Shown here: in pieces, positions 8,294 to 14,949 of the stretch
How the letters are laid out: the number at the start of each line of letters is the position of its first letter
Position numbering within the stretch: the first letter of the stretch is position 1
DNA from: CAZWUZ01 sp964637655 [NCBI: uncultured bacterium]
GTDB taxonomy: Bacteria > DAOPZR01
NCBI GenBank assembly: GCA_964637655.1
Contig: CAZWUZ010000035.1
Location: 1 to 18,568, forward strand
Direction: 5' to 3'
DNA: 18,568 nt
Translations under genes and position numbers: made by a program
Notes under the pieces: generated by a model
Seen by the model: the letters and a program-made list of their open reading frames with translations, nothing else
What the model was told of the DNA's origin: nothing
Database searches by the model: none

Positions 8294-8407
8294 TTACTTG
8301 CAGGCGCAGCTGCCGCAACAACAGTCAGCCGTCGCCGTGGCTGAAGCGTAGGCAGCACCCAGCCCGAGAGTCATAACCGCCGCAAAAATCAGCAATGCCT
8401 TTTTCAT
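8294..8407 (-). CDS. 37-aa secreted cysteine-rich peptide
   Basis: Sequence in pieces: MKKALLIFAAVMTLGLG, AAYASATATA, DCCCGSCACK, stop TAA. A textbook Sec signal (Lys-Lys, ~14 hydrophobic residues, an AYA-S or ATA-D cleavage site) is followed by a mature tail of about 10-16 residues with five cysteines in nine positions. A strong Shine-Dalgarno sequence (AGGAG, 8 bases before the ATG) supports translation. The ATG overlaps the stop of a 66-codon ORF in another frame (ATGA). The tail resembles thiol-rich metal-binding peptides. A RiPP core is possible but unlikely, because the leader is a Sec signal rather than an NHLP-type leader. I do not recognise a named family. The related CCCSSKC tail on the nearby 5TM protein is the main clue. 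Confidence 0.75.
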   Translation of the reverse strand: MKKALLIFAAVMTLGLGAAYASATATADCCCGSCACK

Positions 8408-8604
8408 GGCAAAATCTCCTGTATGTCATCGTGGTGTTGCTGCATCGCGTGCTGCCGCCATGCGGTCAGCACGGACGCGACCGTCGCGGGCACACCGCGA
8501 ACGCTCAACAACGCCACACAGGATGGAGGAGGAGCACTGGATACCTGCGCCCTGCCGTCGCCGGGGCAGGCCGCGCAGTGCCTGACCAGGCAGTCGTTGC
8601 GCAC
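8404..8604 (-). CDS. 66-codon Cys-containing ORF, coupled to the 37-aa peptide gene; possible second half of a frameshifted gene
   Basis: GTG start at 8602-8604; the frame is open back to a TGA near 8662. It reads VRNDCLVRHCAACPGDG, then SAPPPSCVALLSVRGVP, and ends HHDDIQEILP. It overlaps the last third of the 99-aa ORF in another frame. Third-codon GC is high from CRNDC-like codons to the end, and its stop forms an ATGA overlap with the well-supported 37-aa gene, the junction style used throughout this window. Either it is a separate small gene, or it is the true C-terminal part of the upstream Cys-rich gene after a frameshift (natural or a sequence error). No family recognised. Confidence 0.3.
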   Translation of the reverse strand: MRNDCLVRHCAACPGDGRAQVSSAPPPSCVALLSVRGVPATVASVLTAWRQHAMQQHHDDIQEILP

Positions 8605-8804
8605 AGACAGGCAGATGCGGGCGAGCCGGCAACGGGCGTTGGTGCCGGCAGCACCGTCGCATCAGGTGGCGTGGTTGCCTGCAGGGCGCAGTCGCAGTCG
8701 TCAGCAGCCGCGCAGCAGCCAACCGCACACGGCGCGCATTCCACACAGGCATACCCGGTGGCAAGTACGACAAACAACATGCCGGACAGCAGGAGCAGCT
8801 TCAT
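8505..8804 (-). CDS. Cys-rich secreted protein (99 aa), possibly frameshifted
   Basis: The N-terminus MKLLLLSGMLFVVLATGYA is a convincing Sec or lipoprotein-like signal. It is followed by CVECAPCAVGCC, then DDCDCALQ: eight cysteines within about 22 residues. After residue ~45 the reading becomes low-complexity (TTPPDATVLPAPTPVAG) and the final ~30 residues (TARPAPATAGRRYPVLLLHP) look unlike a natural protein end, while another frame (8404-8604) looks better there. Only a GGGGG tract directly precedes the ATG; a TACCAT six bases upstream could be a -10 for a leaderless start. The signal peptide and Cys cluster echo the 37-aa peptide downstream, suggesting a common thiol or metal-related role. 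Family unknown. Confidence 0.45.
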   Translation of the reverse strand: MKLLLLSGMLFVVLATGYACVECAPCAVGCCAAADDCDCALQATTPPDATVLPAPTPVAGSPASACLCATTAWSGTARPAPATAGRRYPVLLLHPVWRC

Positions 8805-8856
8805 ACCCCCATGGTACCAGATCCTGCTGAGAGGACGATGAGAATGCCCAGCCCCA

Positions 8857-8886
8857 AAGGTGCCACTCTTTCACATTTTCACATTT
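8857..8886 (+). repeat. 30-bp inverted repeat, left copy
   Basis: Begins AAGGTGCCACTCTTTCAC and ends TTCACATTT; it contains two TTTCACAT units. It is a perfect reverse complement of 9702-9731. The two copies bracket the 5TM gene and its promoter. No transposase lies between them. Confidence 0.9.
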
Positions 8887-8933
8887 ACGAATAGCACATC
8901 ATGCTGGCGGACAAAGTGCTATGACAAATCAGC

Positions 8934-8949
8934 TGCACGTTTCTGTGCA
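8934..8949 (-). terminator. Weak hairpin after the 5TM gene
   Basis: TGCAC / GTGCA stem with a 6-base loop, starting 4 bases after the 5TM stop on the minus strand, followed by GATTTGT. The short stem and imperfect T-tract make this a tentative terminator. Confidence 0.3.
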
Positions 8950-8953
8950 ATTG

Positions 8954-9541
8954 TCAGCACTTCGAGGAACAACAGCATCCCCCCGGTCCCTCGCGAAAGA
9001 GCAGTGCAAACAGGCCGAGTGCGGCAGCATTCGCCAGTATCATCGGCAGGGCGATGAGCGAAACAATCTCCCAGTTTTTCGGTTCAGGGACCGTCAGCAT
9101 GATCAGTACCATGTGCAGGCCTTCCATGAGAAATCCGAGCGCGCAGAGGAAGAAAAGCGACGGCAGCCCCCCCTTGAACCGCGCGTGCAGCAGGCTGCCG
9201 ATGATACCGGCAAACATGGTTGCCATGGCACAGGGAATGCCCGGGGCGCCGGTCCCTACCGCCAGGCGGTGGACCCCGCCGATCAGGCCGGCCAGCAGGC
9301 CGGCTATAGGCCCGCCCAGCATGCCGGCGAGCAGCGCCCCGGTATCACGCACGTTGACGATGGCTGAACTCGGCAGCTTGATGCCGTTGAGCGACGCGAG
9401 CACGCAGTAGACGCCGAAAATACAGCCAAGGAGCAACGCGCTGCGCAGCGTGCCGAACGCGCCGGGACGCGCGGCAAAGCGTTTCAGCACGATGGCATAG
9501 CCAGCGGTCAGCACAATCACCATAAACAGGGGGAGTACCAT
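8954..9541 (-). CDS. Stand-alone LytS-type 5TM (5TMR-LYT) membrane protein with Cys-rich tail
   Basis: 195 aa. The start at 9541 is chosen for a GAGGTG Shine-Dalgarno sequence about 8 bases upstream, with a good promoter before that; an upstream in-frame start would place coding sequence over the promoter. Hydrophobic helices fill nearly the whole length. The diagnostic 5TMR-LYT segment is NVRDTGALLAGMLGGP, then AGLLAGLIGGVHRLAVGTGA (residues ~63-98, with Arg65-Asp66 and His91-Arg92). In LytS/YhcK proteins this module is an N-terminal sensor fused to a kinase or GGDEF domain; here nothing is attached. The protein instead ends GPGGCCCSSKC (Cys189-191 and Cys195), not a usual feature of the family and similar to the neighbouring 37-aa peptide. 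The gene lies inside the 30-bp inverted repeats. It may be a sensor, transporter or membrane partner of the Cys-rich peptides; function is not established. Confidence 0.82.
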   Translation of the reverse strand: MVLPLFMVIVLTAGYAIVLKRFAARPGAFGTLRSALLLGCIFGVYCVLASLNGIKLPSSAIVNVRDTGALLAGMLGGPIAGLLAGLIGGVHRLAVGTGAPGIPCAMATMFAGIIGSLLHARFKGGLPSLFFLCALGFLMEGLHMVLIMLTVPEPKNWEIVSLIALPMILANAAALGLFALLFREGPGGCCCSSKC

Positions 9542-9575
9542 AGCGCACCTCATCTCAGTAAATTGGCAACAGAAA

Positions 9576-9604
9576 TGTATAGCACCATGCGACAATTCTT
9601 GCAA
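9576..9604 (-). promoter_or_regulatory. Promoter of the 5TM gene
   Basis: On the minus strand TTGCAA (9604-9599), a 17-bp spacer and TATACA (9581-9576). The -10 is 34 bases before the ATG at 9541, leaving a leader of roughly 28 bases that carries the GAGGTG ribosome-binding site. Confidence 0.65.
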
Positions 9605-9628
9605 GTCCTGATTCCCGCGTTCCTGTTG

Positions 9629-9649
9629 TTAGTGTAATCCCGACACTAA
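9629..9649. promoter_or_regulatory. Operator-like palindrome upstream of the 5TM promoter
   Basis: TTAGTGT, 7-base spacer, ACACTAA: perfect 7-bp inverted half-sites about one and a half turns apart, starting 25 bases upstream of the -35 box. The position would suit an activator. Regulator unknown. Confidence 0.4.
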
Positions 9650-9666
9650 ATTTTACGGACTTTTCT

Positions 9667-9681
9667 ATATCATGTTGATAT
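9667..9681. promoter_or_regulatory. ATATCA-TGT-TGATAT palindrome
   Basis: Perfect 6-bp inverted half-sites with a 3-base centre, between the operator-like palindrome and the right repeat. It shares half-sites with 8226-8235. A regulatory role is only a possibility. Confidence 0.25.
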
Positions 9682-9701
9682 GTTTTGCGATGTGAATTTG
9701 G

Positions 9702-9731
9702 AAATGTGAAAATGTGAAAGAGTGGCACCTT
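9702..9731 (-). repeat. 30-bp inverted repeat, right copy
   Basis: Exact reverse complement of 8857-8886. It lies 27 bases beyond the purC stop, in the 3' flank of the thiamine/purine operon, and upstream of the 5TM promoter. Confidence 0.9.
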
Positions 9732-9750
9732 CGGGGAGTGGCACCTTCGG
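9721..9750. repeat. Tandem 14-bp direct repeat overlapping the right inverted repeat
   Basis: AGTGGCACCTTCGG at 9721-9734 and again at 9737-9750, separated by GG. The first unit is partly inside the 30-bp inverted repeat, so one end of that element appears duplicated next to the purC stop. The left copy has no second unit. Confidence 0.8.
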
Positions 9751-9757
9751 AGTTGCC

Positions 9758-10414
9758 TCAACTGCGGGCAAGCAGGGCGAGGGTATCCGGATACGAAAGA
9801 ACATCCCCTCCCTGTCGCAGGCGGATGCTGTCGGCGGAGACCTCGTCGATGAGCACCACACGACCATCCAGCAACCCGAATTCCACCTTGAAGTCGACCA
9901 CCGCATAGTACTGCAGTAGCATCCGGCTTACCTGTCGGGTCAGGGCAACTGCCGCATCGACGCAGTCAGCCGGAATGTGGCCGGCAGCGACCGCGTCGGG
10001 CAAACTGATGAGCGGATCGCCGGCGGCATCGTCCTTGAGAAACAACTCCAGCAGTTCATCCAATGGTTGCAACGACGGTGTTTCCGGATGGCGGCGCAGA
10101 TAACTGCCGTAGGCGAAGTTGCGCACAACAAATTCCAGCGGAAAGCGTTGTACTGCATGAACAATAATGCTGTGGTCGTCATGCTGCCTGATGAAGTGGG
10201 TGGGTATCCCAGCCGCAGCGCACCGCTCAAAGAAGCGCACTGCGGCAGCGCAGGTCAGTTCGCCCTTGCCCGGTATCTCGCAAAGCACCGCATTGGCACC
10301 CGGATTGATCACCCCGTTTTCGCCCAGCACCGTGTCGCGATAGCGGATAAGCAGGTGCCCGGGCGTATACGCGGCAAAGACCTCCTTGGTCTTGCCGGAA
10401 TAGAGGAGTTTCAC
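9758..10414 (-). CDS. purC: Phosphoribosylaminoimidazole-succinocarboxamide (SAICAR) synthase
   Basis: 218 aa. GTG start, overlapping the purE stop by four bases (GTGA). It joins CAIR and aspartate with ATP to form SAICAR, the step after PurE in purine synthesis. Visible motifs are the ATP-binding GKTKEVF (residues 7-13), GKGELTCAAAVRFF, GIPTHFI, the substrate-binding VVRNFAYGSYLRR (~97-109) and DFKVEFGLLDGRVVLIDEVS (~174-193), followed by ADSIRLR where most homologues have PDSxRLW. It is somewhat shorter than the usual ~235-240 residues, mainly at the C-terminus, and its N-terminal third follows the 'PGANAV' variant rather than the SAFN form. It is the last gene of the thiamine/purine operon and ends 27 bases before the right inverted repeat. 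Confidence 0.93.
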   Translation of the reverse strand: MKLLYSGKTKEVFAAYTPGHLLIRYRDTVLGENGVINPGANAVLCEIPGKGELTCAAAVRFFERCAAAGIPTHFIRQHDDHSIIVHAVQRFPLEFVVRNFAYGSYLRRHPETPSLQPLDELLELFLKDDAAGDPLISLPDAVAAGHIPADCVDAAVALTRQVSRMLLQYYAVVDFKVEFGLLDGRVVLIDEVSADSIRLRQGGDVLSYPDTLALLARS

Positions 10415-10839
10415 TTTTTCCCCCTGGCCGGGGCTCTCCCGAGTATGCGCGCCGCAAGCAATGCGGCATTGACCGCGCCCGCCTTGCCGATGCTCATCGT
10501 CGCCACGGGCACGCCGGCAGGCATCTGCAGGGTGGAGAGGAAGGCATCGACGCCGCGCAGCGTGCCGGAAATCAGCGGGACGCCGATGACCGGGAGTGTC
10601 GTTCGTGCGGCAATGGCGCCAGCCAGGTGCGCTGACATCCCCGCCCCGGCGATGATGACGCGGTACCCGATCGCCTGCGCCCCGTCAGCGAATGCCGCCA
10701 CGGCGCGCGGCTGGCGGTGCGCGGAGAGCACCTGTCGCGTATGCGCAATGCCGAGTTTCTTCAGGGTCGCGCAGCAGTGCCGCATCACCGGCATATCGCT
10801 GCGGCTCCCCATGATGACTGCCACCACGGGCCGCTTCAT
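10411..10839 (-). CDS. purE: PurE, AIR/N5-CAIR carboxylase family
   Basis: 142 aa. The ATG at 10839 overlaps the thiC stop (ATGA); a longer reading upstream would run far into thiC. PurE makes CAIR from AIR (directly with CO2 in class II enzymes, or from N5-CAIR in class I). Motifs are GSRSDMPVM (residues 11-19), SAHRQP with His41, [19 protein letters not shown] with His71, LPVIGVPL, and the C-terminal [20 protein letters not shown]. The loop usually read as GAAHLPG in class I enzymes is here GMSAHLAG, and SAHRTP is SAHRQP. Together with the absence of purK nearby this leaves open an AIR-carboxylase (class II) activity. It overlaps purC downstream. Confidence 0.93.
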   Translation of the reverse strand: MKRPVVAVIMGSRSDMPVMRHCCATLKKLGIAHTRQVLSAHRQPRAVAAFADGAQAIGYRVIIAGAGMSAHLAGAIAARTTLPVIGVPLISGTLRGVDAFLSTLQMPAGVPVATMSIGKAGAVNAALLAARILGRAPARGKK

Positions 10840-12464
10840 GGCTGTTTCCCCTGCCCGAGCGCGTCCTGCGACAGGCGCATGGCGCAGAAGTCCTTGCCGC
10901 ACATCGCGCAGAAATGCTCGTCGCGCGTCGTTCCCTCCGGCAGCGACTGATCATGAAATGCCGCCGCGCGCTGCGGGTCGAGCCCGAGCGCGATCTGGTC
11001 ATCCCAGCGGAAGGCATAGCGCGCTTTGGCCATGGCATCGTCGCGCTGCTGCGCCCCGGGATGCCCCTTGGCCAGGTCAGCGGCATGCGCGGCAATCTTG
11101 TAGGCAACAATCCCCTCGCGCACATCGTCACGGTTGGGAAACCCGAGATGCTCCTTGGGGGTGACATAGCAGAGCATGGCGCAGCCCAGCGAGCCGATGA
11201 GCGTCGCCCCGACCATCGAGGTCATGTGGTCATACCCCGGCGCGATATCGGTGACGAGCGGCCCGAGCGTATAGAACGGGGCGCCGTCACAGGCGGCGAC
11301 CTGCCGGTCCATATTTTCCTTGATCTTGTGCAGCGGGACATGACCCGGTCCCTCGATGATCACCTGTACGTCATGCTCGCGTGCGATGCGGGTCAACTCA
11401 CCGAGTGTATCGAGTTCAGCGAACTGGGCCGCATCGTTGGCGTCAGCGATACACCCCGGGCGCATGCCGTCGCCGAGCGACACCGCCACATCGTAGGCGG
11501 CGAGTATCTCGCAGATCTCAGCGAAGCGCGTGTAGAGAAAACTTTCCTGCCCGTGCTGCCTGCACCAGTTGGCGATAATGCTGCCGCCGCGTGAGACGAT
11601 GCCTGCGGTGCGCTGCGCTGCCAGCGGCACATGCGCGCGCCGCAGCCCGGCATGGATGGTGAAGTAATCCACTCCCTGTTCCGCCTGCGCGATGAGCGTG
11701 TCGCGGTAGATTTCCCAGGTCAGGTCGGCGGGATTGCTTCCCGCATTTGCCAGCGCTTCGTACATCGGTACGGTGCCGACGGGCGTGGGACAGTTGCGCA
11801 GCAGCCAAAAACGGGTCTTGCTGATGTCAGGCCCGGTGGAGAGGTCCATCACCGTGTCCGCACCCCAATGGACGGACCAGAGCATCTTTTCCAGTTCGCC
11901 CGCCAGCGAGCAGGCGACGGGTGAATTGCCGATATTGGCATTGATCTTGACGAGGTAATCGCGCCCGATGAGCATTGGCTCCGCTTCGGGATGGTTGATG
12001 TTGGCGGGGAGCGCGGCATGGCCGCGGGCAACGGCCGCGCGCACAGATTCCGGCGTGACAATATGCCCGTCGCAGCTCTCACGCAGCGCAGCAAATTCCA
12101 TCTCGGGGGTGATGATCCCCTGTCGCGCATAGGCGCGTTGCGTAGGGCGTTTTCCTGCCTGCGCCTTGCGTGGCTGATGAGTAAATTGGCCGCCATGCTG
12201 CATGACGCTGCCGACTGTTTCCGTGTCGTGGCGTTCGGCAATCCACGCCTCGCGCAGGCGCGGCAGTCCGGCGGTCAGGTCGACACGCTGCGCGTTGTCG
12301 CCGTGCGCGCCCGAGGTATCATAGACGTCAAGCGTGCTGCCATCGGTGAGCGCAATCTCGCGTTGCGGCACGCGAATGTCATGGGCGCCTTCGCGGTAGA
12401 CGCGACGTGATTGAGGGAACGCCGGGAGTTGCAGCCCGGCGCATTCCTGCTGCAGGGTGGTCAT
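10836..12464 (-). CDS. thiC: Phosphomethylpyrimidine (HMP-P) synthase ThiC
   Basis: 542 aa. Radical-SAM-type enzyme that rearranges AIR into 4-amino-5-hydroxymethyl-2-methylpyrimidine phosphate. The start is supported by GGAGG 7 bases upstream and an ATGA overlap with thiF. The N-terminal extension ([20 protein letters not shown]) is of the long type. The barrel carries conserved segments such as [100 protein letters not shown] and [15 protein letters not shown]. The 4Fe-4S motif is C-terminal, [12 protein letters not shown] with Cys519, Cys522 and Cys527 (C-X2-C-X4-C). All catalytic features are intact. The neighbours supply the thiazole branch (upstream) and compete for AIR (purE, downstream). 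Confidence 0.97.
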   Translation of the reverse strand: MTTLQQECAGLQLPAFPQSRRVYREGAHDIRVPQREIALTDGSTLDVYDTSGAHGDNAQRVDLTAGLPRLREAWIAERHDTETVGSVMQHGGQFTHQPRKAQAGKRPTQRAYARQGIITPEMEFAALRESCDGHIVTPESVRAAVARGHAALPANINHPEAEPMLIGRDYLVKINANIGNSPVACSLAGELEKMLWSVHWGADTVMDLSTGPDISKTRFWLLRNCPTPVGTVPMYEALANAGSNPADLTWEIYRDTLIAQAEQGVDYFTIHAGLRRAHVPLAAQRTAGIVSRGGSIIANWCRQHGQESFLYTRFAEICEILAAYDVAVSLGDGMRPGCIADANDAAQFAELDTLGELTRIAREHDVQVIIEGPGHVPLHKIKENMDRQVAACDGAPFYTLGPLVTDIAPGYDHMTSMVGATLIGSLGCAMLCYVTPKEHLGFPNRDDVREGIVAYKIAAHAADLAKGHPGAQQRDDAMAKARYAFRWDDQIALGLDPQRAAAFHDQSLPEGTTRDEHFCAMCGKDFCAMRLSQDALGQGKQP

Positions 12465-13075
12465 GTGTGTGCCTCCGTGTTCAGGATATGTGCCAGGACT
12501 TCATCTGCCATTTTCGCCGCGGCCACCATGACGCGCGGAGCAAGCGGCGGTGCCACCGCGACATCGCTGCAACCGTCGCCAACTACCGTCAGTCCGCGCA
12601 GCCGCCGCACGGTGATGGCGTCGCTGTTCCCGCACCCGGCCAGCCCGGAACCCGCGACGAGGAGCGACACGCTGCCATGCATGGCTTCGACCAGCATGGC
12701 CTTGCTCGCAGCGCCGTCAAACGCTTCGACCAGCACGGTGCAGCCGGCATAAAGCGTACGCGCGTTGCCGGCCTCGATGCGGCAGCGGTGCAGCGTCAGG
12801 TCAAGGTCGGGATTGATACGCCGCAGGTTCGTTGCCAGTGCCTCGACTTTCGGCTCCCCGGCCTGAGCAGCGAAGAAGAACTGGCGGTTGAGATTGGCGG
12901 AAACAACGTCATCGAAATCGGCAAGCACCAGACGGGTGATGCCCGCGCGGACGAGGGCGTGCGCGATATTCGAGCCGAGTCCGCCGGCACCGGCGATCCC
13001 GACACATGCGGCAGCAAGTCGTGCCTGCTGCAGCGGCGTGTAGTAGGCGGCGCTGACGGCAGCAAACGCGCTCAT
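12461..13075 (-). CDS. thiF: ThiS adenylyltransferase ThiF
   Basis: 204 aa from the ATG at 13075, chosen because it gives the same ATGA overlap with thiH as the other junctions; a GTG at 13084 would add three residues. E1-like enzyme that adenylates the C-terminal glycine of the sulfur carrier ThiS before sulfur transfer. The nucleotide-binding [13 protein letters not shown] (from residue ~26), the acidic strand VLADFD, NLNRQFF and GEPKVEAL are all present. It is short and lacks the paired CxxC zinc motifs of E. coli-type ThiF, fitting the compact 'family 2' ThiF group. Its substrate here would be a ThiS domain fused to ThiE, encoded at the front of the same operon. Confidence 0.9.
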   Translation of the reverse strand: MSAFAAVSAAYYTPLQQARLAAACVGIAGAGGLGSNIAHALVRAGITRLVLADFDDVVSANLNRQFFFAAQAGEPKVEALATNLRRINPDLDLTLHRCRIEAGNARTLYAGCTVLVEAFDGAASKAMLVEAMHGSVSLLVAGSGLAGCGNSDAITVRRLRGLTVVGDGCSDVAVAPPLAPRVMVAAAKMADEVLAHILNTEAHT

Positions 13076-14166
13076 GAGGCGCACCTGACCCAGTCGTGCA
13101 GCACCGGCTCGTAGCCGGCACCGCGCAGCGCCGCCATCACCTCGGAGAGCGAACGCTCATCGGCAATGCTGAACTGCGGCACGGCCGCCTCCCCCGCGGT
13201 ATGCCCGCCAACCGCGGTGCAGGAGGCAGCGGAGAGGCGCGTAATGCCCAGCGGCAGCAGGCGGTCGCGCAACGATGCACGCTCGCGCGTGGAGAGGGTC
13301 AGCCCGGCATGCGGCAGGAAGAGGCGCAGCGCGCAGAGCGCCTGCACATAGTCGGCATCGCTGACCGGGCAGGGCGGCACGAAACCACCCGTCTCGGGGC
13401 GCAGGCGCGGCAGCGCGATAGTTACCGCGCAACCGGGGTAGCGGCGTTCCAGCCACTGCGCGTGCAGCGCGGCGCGCCAGACATCGCTGCGCCAGTCATG
13501 CAGCCCGAGCAGTACGCCGACGGTGACCGACTGCATCCCGGCAGCCGCGGCGCGTGCCGGTGCATCGAGCCGGAAGTCAAAGTCCGCTTTCGGCCCGCGC
13601 GTATGCAGTTGCGCGTAGGTGGCGCGGTCGTAGGTTTCCTGATAGATGGTCAGCGCATCCGCACCGGCCGCAACCAGCCGCGCATACTCGTCCTGCGTCA
13701 GCGCATAGATTTCCGCCCCCACCGAACTGAACTGCTGCGCGAGCAGGTGCGCCGCCTCGCACAGGTAGTCGACACCGGTGACACTGCGTGCATCACCGGT
13801 GAGCATCAGCACGTGGCGGAAGCCGAGCGCGGCAAGGTGTTTTGCCTCGCGGCTAATGGCATCCGCATCCATGCGCGTGCGCGGTGTTGCGTGCCGCGCG
13901 GAAAAGCCGCAGTAGCGGCAGTCATTCTCGCAGGCATCGGCGAGATAGAGCGGGGTGAAGAGCGTTTTCGCGCGCCCGAAATGGCGCAACGTCAGCGCCT
14001 GCGCCCGCTGCGCCATCGCCTCGAGATGCGGCCGCACAGCCGGAGAGAGAAACGCAGCCAGACCGCACTCGTCGACACTGTCAGCGGCGAGCGCACGCGT
14101 CACTGCCCGCTCGTCTGCGACAGGAAAGGCGTCAGGCAGCCGGGCCAGGACGCTGGCGAAACTCAT
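13072..14166 (-). CDS. thiH: 2-iminoacetate synthase ThiH (radical SAM tyrosine lyase)
   Basis: 364 aa. It cleaves tyrosine to dehydroglycine and p-cresol to feed ThiG. The radical SAM cluster motif is [10 protein letters not shown], with Cys79, Cys83 and Cys86 (C-X3-C-X2-C). Other family segments are [92 protein letters not shown] and the end LHDWVRC. Length and motifs are complete. The enzyme is oxygen-sensitive, so its use instead of the oxidase ThiO suggests anaerobic life. It is translationally coupled on both sides (thiG before, thiF after). Confidence 0.95.
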   Translation of the reverse strand: MSFASVLARLPDAFPVADERAVTRALAADSVDECGLAAFLSPAVRPHLEAMAQRAQALTLRHFGRAKTLFTPLYLADACENDCRYCGFSARHATPRTRMDADAISREAKHLAALGFRHVLMLTGDARSVTGVDYLCEAAHLLAQQFSSVGAEIYALTQDEYARLVAAGADALTIYQETYDRATYAQLHTRGPKADFDFRLDAPARAAAAGMQSVTVGVLLGLHDWRSDVWRAALHAQWLERRYPGCAVTIALPRLRPETGGFVPPCPVSDADYVQALCALRLFLPHAGLTLSTRERASLRDRLLPLGITRLSAASCTAVGGHTAGEAAVPQFSIADERSLSEVMAALRGAGYEPVLHDWVRCAS

Positions 14167-14948
14167 GCCGGCGTATCCTCATGCAGAAACCCGGTGAGCG
14201 GGGAACTGGCCTGCGCTGCGGGGAGTTGCACACCGCGGCCGCCGGCAAGAAAGGCACGACGCCCCGCGCGCACCGCCTCCGCAAACGCCTCGCACATCGC
14301 GGGTGGATCAGCCGCGGTGGCAATCGCGGTATTGACCAGCACCGCGGCGCAGCCCAATTCCATGCAGAGCGCGGCATCAGACGGCATCCCCAGCCCGGCA
14401 TCGACGACGACGGGGAGCGTGCATTCATGCACGAGGATTTCCACCAGTTCACGCGTCCGCAGGCCGCGCCCTGTCCCGATGTGCGCCCCCAGCGGCCGGA
14501 TGGCAGCCGCGCCCGCTTCCTGCAGCCGTCGCGCGGCCTAGAGATCGGGGGCCATGTAGGGGAGTACCGTGAACCCTTCGCGTGCCAGTATCTCCGTGGC
14601 GCGTATCGTTGCCTCATTGTCGGGGAGCAGGTAGCGGTTGTCGGCAACCACCTCGATCTTGACCCAGTCACCGCATCCCGCCGCGCGCGCCAGCCGGGCG
14701 ATGCGTATCGCTTCCTCCGTCGTGCGTGCCCCCGAAGTGTTGGGAAGGAGCAGGCATCCTTCCGGTACCTGCGTGCGGATATCGGTCTCTGCGCTGCGCG
14801 GGTCGACCCGCCGCACCGCGACCGTCACCACTTCGACGCCGGAGCGCGCGATGGCTTCGCCTACCTGCGCGGGATTGCCGAATTTGCCGGTGCCGATGAA
14901 GAGGCGGCTGCGCAGCGCGCGCCCCCCGATGATGAGTGTGTCATCCAT
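14163..14948 (-). pseudogene. thiG: Thiazole synthase ThiG, interrupted by an in-frame TAG
   Basis: 262 codons including the terminal TGA; the start at 14948 lies one base after the thiES stop. The product condenses DXP, dehydroglycine and ThiS-thiocarboxylate into the thiazole. The N-terminal part is normal: [41 protein letters not shown] and [16 protein letters not shown] with the Schiff-base Lys97. Codon 137 (14540-14538) is TAG, just after LPYMAPDL and before [20 protein letters not shown]. The same frame then continues intact to the natural end through [14 protein letters not shown] and [16 protein letters not shown]. In ThiG homologues this site usually holds a small hydrophobic residue. 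Truncation there would remove half the barrel and the phosphate site. Explanations are a recent nonsense mutation, a base error, or read-through. TAG ends two other genes in the window. Confidence 0.93.
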
Positions 14949-14949
14949 C

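Noticed and set aside
8294-8407. The 37-aa Cys-rich peptide as the substrate of the NHLM exporter
   Set aside because: It has a Sec signal instead of a nitrile-hydratase-like leader with a double-glycine site, lies over 4 kb away and is on the opposite strand.
8857-9731. Complete insertion sequence
   Set aside because: There is no transposase or recombinase between the arms; the only gene is the 5TM protein, and no target-site duplication was evident.
14538-14540. Genome-wide reassignment of TAG to an amino acid
   Set aside because: TAG also sits at the natural ends of the gspF-like and DUF4129 genes, and read-through there would overrun a downstream start or a terminator hairpin.
13096-14541. 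481-codon open frame on the plus strand
   Set aside because: Antisense to thiH and thiG, whose catalytic motifs are clear; the plus-strand product has no recognisable domain.
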